Assembly (NCBI GenBank): GCA_021787595.1
Contig: JAJYLQ010000006.1
Span: 74,408 to 138,407 of the forward strand
Reading direction: 5' to 3'
Origin: Chloroflexota bacterium
GTDB taxonomy: Bacteria; Chloroflexota; Anaerolineae; Anaerolineales; Villigracilaceae
DNA length: 64,000 bases
This document shows, in pieces, positions 48,295 to 56,559 of this stretch; within the stretch, counting starts at the first letter, position 1, and each line of letters opens with the position of its first letter. The notes under the pieces are model-generated. The model searched no databases. It was given only the letters and a program-made list of their open reading frames with translations, and had not been told where the DNA came from. A program made the translations under genes and the position numbers.

Positions 48295-49053
48295 TTAACT
48301 GAAATCCAGAACCATGAAATCTTCGGCCAGCTTTACATCACCCGGATAGCGCTGGCGCGCCTCGGCGACCAAATCGTCGGTGGCATATTTTCCGGTTGGA
48401 TAATGGATGAGATACAGCTTCCCGGCTTCCGCCTGGGTCGCAATTTCACCGGCCTGCGCCGCCGATGAATGGCCGCGTACGGCGCCCGCCGCCTCATGGA
48501 TCAAAACATCAGCGCCTGAGGCAAGCTTGACAACTTGCGCGCACGGTTCGGTATCGCATGAATAAGCCATGATCCGGTTCGTGTGATTGAACTCGAGACG
48601 CAATCCGATCGTTGGCAGGAGGTGCCGGACCGGCGAGGAGAAGATGCGGAAGTCAGGGCACTCCAGCACGGTGGTCATTTCCTGCGCAGGCAGGCGGTGA
48701 AAGGCAACAGGAAAAAAATCCGGCCACTCCGACCAGCCATAAAAGCTCATCAGGTTTTCGACGCGGTCGAGAGTGTGGTGCAGGCCGTAGATATTGATGG
48801 GCTTGCGGCGGCCCATCAGCCACATGTTCATGAGAAGAAGTGGCAAACCGGAAACGTGGTCCGGATGAAAATGCGTCACGATCAGGTCGGTCAGGTCATT
48901 GAAGTCAACCCCGGCTTTTTCCAATCGCAAAATTGGATTGCTGACGCAATCCACAAGCACGATGCGCTCTTCTCCAATTACGACCATGTGGGTGTTTTCA
49001 TGGTCCGTGGTTGGTATTGCATTAGACGAGCCGAGCACAATAACCCTGGGCAT
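48295..49053 (-). CDS. Metallo-beta-lactamase fold hydrolase (RNase Z-like)
   Basis: 252 residues. The metal motif THFHPDHVSG (HxHxDH), a further aspartate in SCDTEPC, and a late histidine in LIHYPTG are present. The start MPRVIVLGSSNAIPTTDHENTH resembles RNase Z and its MBL relatives; the exosite arm specific to tRNase Z is not seen, so it may be a different phosphodiesterase. GAGG precedes the ATG. It follows the ABC-2/SpoIIM permease gene closely and is probably cotranscribed with it. Confidence 0.88.
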   Translation of the reverse strand: MPRVIVLGSSNAIPTTDHENTHMVVIGEERIVLVDCVSNPILRLEKAGVDFNDLTDLIVTHFHPDHVSGLPLLLMNMWLMGRRKPINIYGLHHTLDRVENLMSFYGWSEWPDFFPVAFHRLPAQEMTTVLECPDFRIFSSPVRHLLPTIGLRLEFNHTNRIMAYSCDTEPCAQVVKLASGADVLIHEAAGAVRGHSSAAQAGEIATQAEAGKLYLIHYPTGKYATDDLVAEARQRYPGDVKLAEDFMVLDFS

Positions 49054-49060
49054 AAAATCC

Positions 49061-50491
49061 TCACTTCATAACCGCAGATAGAATGGAAGGCGTGACATAC
49101 GATTCGATCACCGCCGCAATGGCCAGCAAGGGAATCACCACGCCCAAAAATATCTTTGCCCAATCTGCGAGCAACTCCAACACAACCTGTCCCATGGACT
49201 TGCCCGTTTGCGGCGTGACCAGCGCCGCGCCGATGTACAAAACGATCGCGCTCGAAAGCATCAGCGCCGGGATTTCGAAGATGCCGTGCGGCAGCAGGCC
49301 CGCAGCAAATAATACGGCCGGCGAATATCCCGACAGCTTGAAAATACCGAGCACTCCGCCAACCAGCCCGACATTCACGAGATAAGCCATCACGCCGAGT
49401 ACGCTGAAAGAAACGATGCCGACAAGCAAAATGACAAATGTAGCGCGCACATTATTTCCAAAAATCAACAACGCCGACAAATGCCGGCCGGCCTGCGCCA
49501 AACCCGCCGAATCCAGCGCACCATTGACAAGCTCCTTCATATCTTGCGTGGAGGCATTGGGAAGCAACCTCGGGATGTTGGCCATGGCCCAGTCATAACT
49601 TGCAAAATAGCCGATGACGGCTAGGGTAAGGATGATCAGCACCGGGACAGCCAACCGCCGCATCACTTTCCGGACCTCGAGGCGGTACCAATCAAACAGG
49701 GACTTCGCCTCACCCCGGAACGAGCCCCAGAACGTTCGCAAGATCCAGCGCCAGTTCAGCGAATCGAATTCGCGTCCCAGCAGATATTCGCGCTCGAAAT
49801 GGGAAATTCCCAAACGCACTAACAAGCCGGCCATGATGATGACCGCCGCGACAGCCAGCCATAGAACCTGATCCGTCCCCCAAAACATCAGGACGCTTTC
49901 GCCCTGCATCAAAACCGCGACCGGGATCACGATAAACGACGCGAGCAGGTTTGCCGCCCGCACTGAAGTGGACTGCGCCGAAATCACGATCGCCGCGCTG
50001 ACCATCAGGGTCGCGTGCGCGACCGTCAGGGTCATCAACAGGAACATGGTATAGAGACTCGGCATCTGCAAGTGTTGATGGGAAACCATGATCATGTACA
50101 AGCCAATGGAGAGAAAACTTGCAACCAGCGGCGTGAGGGCACCCACCAGCAGCTTGCCAAAATATAACTGCCAGTTTTTGAGCGGCGCGCTCAACAGGGG
50201 CTCGATGGTGCCGCGCTCTTTTTCACCCACGAACGATTCGAGCGCCACCACCAGCGAAATGGTGATTGGGAAAAACCCGATGATCAAAACGGAGAACGGC
50301 ACGAGCCGGCTGGCAATCAGGTTTGCGCCATACTTTGCAAAGAATGCCACTGCCTGGTGCGCCACCTCGTTCATCAACACCGGGAACGCCAGCGTCAATA
50401 CCAGCAGGGGCGATAAAATCCGCCAATCGCGGAACTGGTCGCGCAGCTCGCGGCCGGCAATCAGCCAGATGATCCGCAAATCATCACGCAT
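49061..50491 (-). CDS. ABC-2 permease fused to a stage II sporulation M (SpoIIM) domain
   Basis: 476 residues. The first about 235 residues are an ABC-2 permease with six helices and the coupling motif ESFVGEKERGTIEPLL. The second part (about 275-470) is a SpoIIM-like domain: FGNNVRATFVILLVGIVS, then PHGIFEIPALMLSSAIV, with four to five more helices. SpoIIM itself acts in peptidoglycan remodelling during engulfment in endospore formers; here it is joined to an exporter in a lineage not known to sporulate. The ATPase gene overlaps the start by 8 bases. Confidence 0.85.
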   Translation of the reverse strand: MRDDLRIIWLIAGRELRDQFRDWRILSPLLVLTLAFPVLMNEVAHQAVAFFAKYGANLIASRLVPFSVLIIGFFPITISLVVALESFVGEKERGTIEPLLSAPLKNWQLYFGKLLVGALTPLVASFLSIGLYMIMVSHQHLQMPSLYTMFLLMTLTVAHATLMVSAAIVISAQSTSVRAANLLASFIVIPVAVLMQGESVLMFWGTDQVLWLAVAAVIIMAGLLVRLGISHFEREYLLGREFDSLNWRWILRTFWGSFRGEAKSLFDWYRLEVRKVMRRLAVPVLIILTLAVIGYFASYDWAMANIPRLLPNASTQDMKELVNGALDSAGLAQAGRHLSALLIFGNNVRATFVILLVGIVSFSVLGVMAYLVNVGLVGGVLGIFKLSGYSPAVLFAAGLLPHGIFEIPALMLSSAIVLYIGAALVTPQTGKSMGQVVLELLADWAKIFLGVVIPLLAIAAVIESYVTPSILSAVMK

Positions 50492-51428
50492 GGATCATCT
50501 CCGCGCTGGATCCTTGAACATCCGCCATGACCTTGAGATAGACTTGTTCCAGACTGCGCGGCACTTCCTGGAAGGCAACCAGCGGCGCGTCCATGGCAGC
50601 CAGCTCGCGCACCATGAGCGGATTTGCCTCCCGCGGATTTTCGACGCGGAATCGAATGCTGGATTCGCCCCGGCCAATCAGCGTCATCCCATCCGGGGTT
50701 TTCATCGAGTCTGCCAGCCACGGCCTCGAAAACTTCGCCTCATATTCGGGAGTTCCAAGCACATTTTGTTTCAACTCTTCGAGTGTGCCGGTCATCAAAA
50801 TGCGGCCTTTATAGATGATCGCGATGATGTCAGCCAGGACCTCGGCCTCAGCCAGATTATGCGTGCAAATTACAATCGTCCGCCGCGAGGATTTCAGGCG
50901 CGCAATTTCGTCCCGCACGAGCCGCGCCGATTCAGGATCCATTGCGGAGGTCGGTTCATCGAGCAGCAAGACCGGCGGTTCGTGCATCAAAGCGCGCGCC
51001 AATGCCAGTTTCTGCCGCATCCCCTTCGAATATTCACCGATCCGGCGCGCGCCGGCCTGTGCCATCCCAAAATAGTCCAGCAGGTAATCGCTGCGCGACC
51101 TGCGTCCGTCCGCGTTCAGGTGATAGACTTTTCCAAAGAAATCGAGGTATTCAACCCCGGTCATTCGCATGTACAAACCATGCTGTTCTGTCAGCACGCC
51201 AACTGAAGCGCGGACTTCATCGCCCCGGCGCGAGACATCGTAACCCGCGACACGCGCCCAGCCGCGCGTCGGCGAAAGCAGCGCCGTCAACATGCGGACG
51301 GTCGTCGTTTTCCCCGCGCCGTTCTGCCCAAGCAGGGCAAGGATCTGTCCGGGTTTTACGGATAGCGTAACGCCTTCCACGGCCCAAAAATCATTGAATT
51401 GCTTGCTCAAATCCTGTGTTTCGATCAT
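50484..51428 (-). CDS. ABC transporter ATP-binding protein
   Basis: 314 residues: Walker A GQNGAGKTT, signature YSKGMRQKLALA, Walker B VLLLDEPTSAMDP, H-loop CTHNLAE. C-terminal extension of about 80 residues as in ABC-2 exporters. First gene of a three-gene operon with the permease-SpoIIM fusion and the MBL hydrolase. ATPase and permease overlap. Confidence 0.92.
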   Translation of the reverse strand: MIETQDLSKQFNDFWAVEGVTLSVKPGQILALLGQNGAGKTTTVRMLTALLSPTRGWARVAGYDVSRRGDEVRASVGVLTEQHGLYMRMTGVEYLDFFGKVYHLNADGRRSRSDYLLDYFGMAQAGARRIGEYSKGMRQKLALARALMHEPPVLLLDEPTSAMDPESARLVRDEIARLKSSRRTIVICTHNLAEAEVLADIIAIIYKGRILMTGTLEELKQNVLGTPEYEAKFSRPWLADSMKTPDGMTLIGRGESSIRFRVENPREANPLMVRELAAMDAPLVAFQEVPRSLEQVYLKVMADVQGSSAEMIHA

Positions 51429-51524
51429 TGGATGCCCAACATAAAAGGTTCAGAGAACCGCGTCAATAAGACAACAGTCCTCTGAAAGCATTCGCGGCCA
51501 TCAGCTCATAAAGGACAGCCGGAT

Positions 51525-52535
51525 TTATTCGCCCGATTTCTTCTTCGATGCCGTTTTCCTGGCGGCAGGCTTCTTCGGAGAATCGCTTGCTGTCTTTCGA
51601 GCAGGCGATTTGCGGACCGGCTTCTCGACGACGGGCGCGGCCATCACTGCACTGCTTTCCATCGCCTCGACCGCGGCCGGGGCGGATTCCGTTTGTTCGA
51701 CCGCGGTGCCGCTCCGACCCTGAAAGGGCGCAAGGCCATGACGCCAAATGAAGACCGCAATCGCACAAACGGCAACCACCGCCATGAGAGCCTGATTCGG
51801 ATCAATCCCGCCAATCACCGGATAATCAACCCGAATGAATTCGAGCGAGAAGCGGACAGCCGGATAAAGGACCAGATAGGCCAGGAAAACATCGCCCTGT
51901 TTAAGTTTGTCGGCAAAACGGCGAGTCATCCAAATCAGCAGAACCATGATGACCAAGTTCAGGATTGACTCATACAGGAACAACGGGTGGAAGCGCGTGA
52001 CGTTCAGCGGATACTTTGTTAAATCGTTATATGGTGCGACACGCGCCTGTGGATTGGTAATATAAATGCCCCATGGAAGATTCGTCGGGGAACCGTATAA
52101 TTCCTGGTTAAAGAAATTGCCCCAGCGACCGATGGCCTGTCCCAGCGCGAGGCTTGGCGCGGCAATATCTGTCCATTCGATAAAGCTGGGAGTTTTAAAT
52201 TTTCGGGTGTAAAAGTAAAGCGCGATGAGTCCGCCTATTACGGTGCCAGGAATACCCAGACCGCCCTTCCAAATCTCGATGATGTCAAGCGGATGAGTGA
52301 GATAATAATAAGTGGTTACTCCGGCCGATGGCGTGGGTGTGAACACATGCCACAGACGGGCGCCAATCACGCCGCCGATAATGAGATACACAAGCAAATC
52401 CCAAACCATTTCGGGGTCTTGACCGCGGCGTTTGAGTTCGCGCGCGGCCAGCCAGCCGCCGGCGACCGCGCCCAGCATGAGAAGGATTCCATAAAAACGA
52501 ATGTATAACGGGCCTATTGCAAAACCATCAGGCAT
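51525..52535 (-). CDS. lgt: Prolipoprotein diacylglyceryl transferase
   Basis: 336 residues. The Lgt signature GRWGNFFNQELYG is present, with seven membrane helices and the conserved IGARLWHV. It transfers diacylglycerol from phosphatidylglycerol to the lipobox cysteine of preprolipoproteins; the window encodes such lipoproteins. The real start is the ATG at 52535 after AAGGAG; the frame that opens at 52688 is inside the next gene. The last 50 residues are a Lys/Ala/Pro/Ser tail (RKSPARKTASDSPKK and more) not found in usual Lgt. It overlaps the phosphatidyltransferase gene upstream. Confidence 0.94.
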   Translation of the reverse strand: MPDGFAIGPLYIRFYGILLMLGAVAGGWLAARELKRRGQDPEMVWDLLVYLIIGGVIGARLWHVFTPTPSAGVTTYYYLTHPLDIIEIWKGGLGIPGTVIGGLIALYFYTRKFKTPSFIEWTDIAAPSLALGQAIGRWGNFFNQELYGSPTNLPWGIYITNPQARVAPYNDLTKYPLNVTRFHPLFLYESILNLVIMVLLIWMTRRFADKLKQGDVFLAYLVLYPAVRFSLEFIRVDYPVIGGIDPNQALMAVVAVCAIAVFIWRHGLAPFQGRSGTAVEQTESAPAAVEAMESSAVMAAPVVEKPVRKSPARKTASDSPKKPAARKTASKKKSGE

Positions 52536-53160
52536 TTTTGTACTCCTTGGCAGAAATTTTCTTTTCACTCCCGTGTGCCTGGGCGCGGACCACCCAGATA
52601 CGCTGAAGCGCCGTGAAATTAGCAAGAATCGCGATAATCCAAACCCCGATGACCGGGATGTTGAATGCCAGCGAGGGACCCAACACAAAATAACGTTCGG
52701 CGCGTGTCAACAAACCTTCCTTCGCACTGAAGCTTTGCGCCTCGGCGCGCGCTTTGACGTATGAGACCAGGATCGAACCTGCGGCCGCGGCAAACGTCAC
52801 CACCTCGGCAATGTGCTGATTGCTCATCGCAAAATAATAGAGCAGCGCGCCCAGAACGATCAATTCGGAATAACGGTCGCTGACGGAATCCACGAACGCA
52901 CCCCAATCGCTGGCCTCGCCGCGCAGGCGCGCCATTGTACCATCCAGCGCGTCGATGGGCCATGCGATCAGCATGACGATGCCGCCAATCGTAATTTGAC
53001 CGCGTGCTATGAAGAACGCCGCAATGATGTTGCCAAGCACGCCCAGCAATGTAACCGAGTTGGGTGTCAACCCAATCCGATTCAGAAAACCGCCGATGGG
53101 ATCCAAAAACCATTTGAAGGTGACGCGCAGAAAATCAGTGAAAGTTCTTCTCACTCTCAT
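52528..53160 (-). CDS. CDP-alcohol phosphatidyltransferase
   Basis: 210 residues, about six helices. The family signature D-G-x2-A-R-x8-G-x3-D-x3-D is visible as DALDGTMARLRGEASDWGAF and then VDSVSDR. It links a CDP-diacylglycerol-type donor to an alcohol (for example glycerol phosphate or inositol phosphate) to make phospholipid. The start is uncertain (ATG 53160; a frame runs to 53229 into the repeat). The stop overlaps lgt by 8 bases, a neat lipid and lipoprotein operon. It is preceded by a repeat element. Confidence 0.88.
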   Translation of the reverse strand: MRVRRTFTDFLRVTFKWFLDPIGGFLNRIGLTPNSVTLLGVLGNIIAAFFIARGQITIGGIVMLIAWPIDALDGTMARLRGEASDWGAFVDSVSDRYSELIVLGALLYYFAMSNQHIAEVVTFAAAAGSILVSYVKARAEAQSFSAKEGLLTRAERYFVLGPSLAFNIPVIGVWIIAILANFTALQRIWVVRAQAHGSEKKISAKEYKNA

Positions 53161-53173
53161 CCTCTTGACAAGC

Positions 53174-53305
53174 TGGTCCTCCCGTTCAAGGCGGGATGGA
53201 ACCACGAAGAATAGGTTTTGAGGCCGCAAATTACATGGATTTTCGCGAATGGGTTAAAAAATTCGCGGCCGAAATTTTGAGCTTCCCGTTAAAAGCGGCA
53301 GACCC
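53174..53305. repeat. MITE-like element with imperfect terminal inverted repeats (copy 2)
   Basis: Left end TGGTCCTCCCGTTCAAGGCG, right end AAGCGGCAGACCC; inside are AAATTCGCGGCCGAAA-like arms and the same CGCGAATGG tract as in 3621-3772. Shorter and more diverged than copy 1. Confidence 0.55.
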
Positions 53306-53361
53306 AAAAAGTTTTCACAATCATACCCGAAAAATCGGCTGCCCGGCCAAACATCGGCGGT

Positions 53362-55548
53362 TCAATTATCTCCCTCCGCCTCCTCTTCGGATGGCAGCAC
53401 TTCCCGTTCCTTGCCCCCGCCCTGCGACGGGCCGACGATGCCCATCTCTTCCAGTTGATCCAGGAGCCGCGCGGCGCGCGGATACCCGATACGCAATCGT
53501 CTCTGCAAGAGCGAAGCCGACGCCCGCTGTGTGCTTCGCACAATCGAAATCGCCTGCTCGATCAAACCATCGTCTTCGTCTTCATCCGGCTCGGTCAGCA
53601 ATTTCTCCCACGGCGGAGCTTCTTCCGCGGGCGCCTCGCTGTTCTTTTGCCAGTAATCAATCACACGCTCGATCTCAAGGTCGGTGATCATCACGCCCTG
53701 CGCGCGGATCGGCGTGCCAACTTCGGGGTTGAGGAACAACATGTCGCCGTGCCCGAGCAGCGTCTCCGCGCCGGTGAAATCCAGGATGACACGGCTGTCC
53801 ACGCTGGAGGCAACGGCGAAAGCCAAACGCGCCGGGAAGTTGGCTTTGATGAGACCCGTTACAACGTCCGTGGATGGGCGCTGAGTCGCGACCACGAGAT
53901 GGATCCCGGTGGCGCGCGCCATTTGCGCGAGTCGCACCAGGTTATGTTCGGTCTGGTCCGGCGCGGACATCATCAGATCGGCCAGTTCATCAATCAAAAC
54001 CACGATGCGGGGCAGAGTCACACCATCGGGTTTGCGGACCTGCTTGCGATTGTAGGTTTCGAGATCCCGCGCGTGAGCAGACTCGAGCAGGCGATAGCGA
54101 TGTTCCATTTCGACGACCACCCAGCGCAAGACACCGAGAATGCGCTCGATGTTGGTTTCGACTTTTCCATATAAATGCGCCAGGCCGTTGAAGCGCAGCA
54201 GTTCGACCATTTTGGAATCGATCATGACCATGCGCAGATCTTCAGGCGTGTTGTTCATCGCCAGGCACGCTGCCAATGCCGTGATGCAGACCGATTTGCC
54301 CGAACCCGTCGCGCCCGCGATCAGCAAGTGCGGCATACGCGACAAATCAGCGACCAATGGATTGCCGGAAACATCGCGCCCCAACGCAATGGCCAGCGGC
54401 GCGCTGATTCGATTGAAAGACTCGCTTTCCAAAATGGGTTTGAGCCGCACGACCGACGAATGCGGATTCGGAACTTCGATTCCAACGTACGGCTTGCCCG
54501 GCACCGGCGCTTCGATTCGCAAACGTTCCGCCGAAAGCGCCAGCGCCAAATCCTTTTGCAGGCTGGCAATCTGCGCCACACGCACCTTCATTTGCTGTGC
54601 GTCGTCATCTTCAGACGCGCCCGCCTTTTTGATGAAACCCGGCTGCACTGCAAACTGCGTCACCGCCGGGCCAATGCGATAACCGATCACGGTTGCGGGA
54701 ATACCAAACTCCGAAAGCGTCTTCATGATCATGCCCGCGGTCTGATTGATCGTGCGTTCGTCGGGGTTGACCGATTGTTCCGTCATCAAAATATTCAGCG
54801 GCGGCAAACCCTCTTCGCGCAAAACAGGCTTGGCGGGTTTCTCGTTCTTCTTCTGAAACGCCTTCATCGAGGATGGACGAAACTCAGGCGGGATCGCGGC
54901 AGACTTCTTTTTTGGCGCGGGCTTCGCCGTCGCTTCGTCCGATGCGGGCGGCGCTTCTTTCTGGACGACAGCCGGCGCGGACTTCGCCGGCGTTTCTCCT
55001 GCCAGACGGTATAACCACGCTTCGATCACGGCCCACATGCCCAGGCCGGTCGCGGCGGTCAGCAGCCACAAGAAAACCAGCAGGACCGTTCCCCAAACTC
55101 CCATGGCCATGCCCAGCAAATACGCGATGCCCCAGCCGAGGCGTCCGCCGTCCATGCCGGCTTCGGCGCGGACGAGGGAAGCGCCTCCGATAACGGCGAG
55201 CAGGCCCAAAGTCAGGAAAGAGGCGAGTTCCAGCGATAGGAGACGCGTCCAACTGAGTTTGCTGTTATCGCGTCGGACGAATGCGAATCCGCCATATCCG
55301 AATGCGGCGATCAGAAGATAACTTCCCCATCCAAACCACACCGAAAGGAAATCCGCCCAGGGAGTTAACAGGATGCCGCCCGTCACACCCCACAACGCAA
55401 GCAGCGACATGAGCGCCAACGCCATCAGGAAAACGCCGAGCGCGTCGCGAAAGAAGCGGCCAAAATGCAGGTTGAAGCGCGCGAGGCGATCCAGCCAATC
55501 ATTGGATGGCGGCTGCTGTTCGTAACGGCGGGAGGGATTTATTGGCAT
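53362..55548 (-). CDS. ftsK: DNA translocase FtsK/SpoIIIE
   Basis: 728 residues. Four N-terminal membrane helices (about 30-155), a Lys/Pro/Ala linker (about 185-245), the RecA-like motor with Walker A IAGATGSGKSV and Walker B RIVVLIDELADLMM, then the C-terminal winged-helix (gamma) domain ASASLLQRRLRIGYPRAARL. It moves chromosomal DNA across the septum. The linker is short compared with E. coli FtsK. The ATG is 55548. The downstream gene is the phosphatidyltransferase. Confidence 0.95.
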   Translation of the reverse strand: MPINPSRRYEQQPPSNDWLDRLARFNLHFGRFFRDALGVFLMALALMSLLALWGVTGGILLTPWADFLSVWFGWGSYLLIAAFGYGGFAFVRRDNSKLSWTRLLSLELASFLTLGLLAVIGGASLVRAEAGMDGGRLGWGIAYLLGMAMGVWGTVLLVFLWLLTAATGLGMWAVIEAWLYRLAGETPAKSAPAVVQKEAPPASDEATAKPAPKKKSAAIPPEFRPSSMKAFQKKNEKPAKPVLREEGLPPLNILMTEQSVNPDERTINQTAGMIMKTLSEFGIPATVIGYRIGPAVTQFAVQPGFIKKAGASEDDDAQQMKVRVAQIASLQKDLALALSAERLRIEAPVPGKPYVGIEVPNPHSSVVRLKPILESESFNRISAPLAIALGRDVSGNPLVADLSRMPHLLIAGATGSGKSVCITALAACLAMNNTPEDLRMVMIDSKMVELLRFNGLAHLYGKVETNIERILGVLRWVVVEMEHRYRLLESAHARDLETYNRKQVRKPDGVTLPRIVVLIDELADLMMSAPDQTEHNLVRLAQMARATGIHLVVATQRPSTDVVTGLIKANFPARLAFAVASSVDSRVILDFTGAETLLGHGDMLFLNPEVGTPIRAQGVMITDLEIERVIDYWQKNSEAPAEEAPPWEKLLTEPDEDEDDGLIEQAISIVRSTQRASASLLQRRLRIGYPRAARLLDQLEEMGIVGPSQGGGKEREVLPSEEEAEGDN

Positions 55549-55581
55549 AAATCAAAGCGCGGGCGGCGAAATGATCTTCTT

Positions 55582-56544
55582 TTACGCGTCGAGTTTCATG
55601 CTCAAGCCCATGCGCTGGTGCGCGGAGTCGGCATGAAGAACACGCACCCGGATTTGCTGTCCTTCCTTTAGAAAATCCTTGACGACCCCGCCTTCGGCGA
55701 GCGGCATCTCGGAGGCATGAATCAAACCTTCGATGCCCAAATCGAGGCGGGCAAACGCGCCGTACGAAAGGACGCTTGTGACCACAGCCGAAACCACATC
55801 GCCAGCCTTCAATTCATTCTCCATCCTGAGCCACGGATTCGGAAGCAGCCGCTTGAGACTCAACGCCACGCGGCAGCGTTCCGGCGAAAGATCCAGCACC
55901 TGTACTTCGATCTTTTGTCCAAGCTTCACGACCTGATTCGGATGCGAGACGCGTCCCCACGACAACTCGGAGATGTGGATCAGGCCTTCCACGCCGCCCA
56001 GGTCAACGAACACACCGAAGTCTGTGATGTTTGTAACCGTGCCCGTTACCTGTTCGCCGGAATGAAGCGAATGGAACAGCTCCGCGCGTTTTCCAGGTTC
56101 GGCCTGTGCGGCGCGTTCGGAAAAGACAATGCGCCCGTCTTCAGGCACGCACTCAATGACCTTCAAATTAAGCGTGCGCCCAACATAGGCCTGCATGTAC
56201 TCTTCGCGGCCAGCTGTCTCGGTTTGTACGCCGGCATCGATCAGGTGCGAAAACGGCACAAATCCATACAGGCCATCGCCTTCAACCAGCAGTCCGCCCC
56301 GGTTGCTGCCCGTCACGTGCAGGCTGACGATCTGGTCATGCAGATACAGGTCCTTGACCTGCACCCAGTTCGGCAAAATTCTGTTTGCCTCTTCAGCCTT
56401 CGCTTCATGCCGGACCTCGGGCCGGGGCTGGGAATGTGTCGACGCGTGCATGGAGTAACGGCTTTCGTCGGCCAGGACCGACTCCCACCAGCCTTCGTCC
56501 ACTTGAGGCATTGGCGATCCCGAAACATTCTTGCGATTTACCAT
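55582..56544 (-). CDS. S1 RNA-binding domain protein (ribosomal protein S1-like)
   Basis: 320 residues with three S1 repeats at about 60-140, 160-235 and 245-320. The middle one has GTVTNITDFGVFVDLGGVEG and LIHISELSWGRVSHP, the last has SYGAFARLDLGIEGLIHASE. The first is diverged. S1 proteins bind mRNA at the ribosome; with three repeats this could be a small S1 form or a related RNA-binding factor. The N-terminal 55 residues are acidic and polar. Upstream of ftsK in the same direction. Confidence 0.88.
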   Translation of the reverse strand: MVNRKNVSGSPMPQVDEGWWESVLADESRYSMHASTHSQPRPEVRHEAKAEEANRILPNWVQVKDLYLHDQIVSLHVTGSNRGGLLVEGDGLYGFVPFSHLIDAGVQTETAGREEYMQAYVGRTLNLKVIECVPEDGRIVFSERAAQAEPGKRAELFHSLHSGEQVTGTVTNITDFGVFVDLGGVEGLIHISELSWGRVSHPNQVVKLGQKIEVQVLDLSPERCRVALSLKRLLPNPWLRMENELKAGDVVSAVVTSVLSYGAFARLDLGIEGLIHASEMPLAEGGVVKDFLKEGQQIRVRVLHADSAHQRMGLSMKLDA

Positions 56545-56559
56545 AACCACCTGCCTTCC

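Noticed and set aside
54175-55014. 279-codon plus-strand ORF, very Arg-rich
   Set aside because: Shadow of ftsK.
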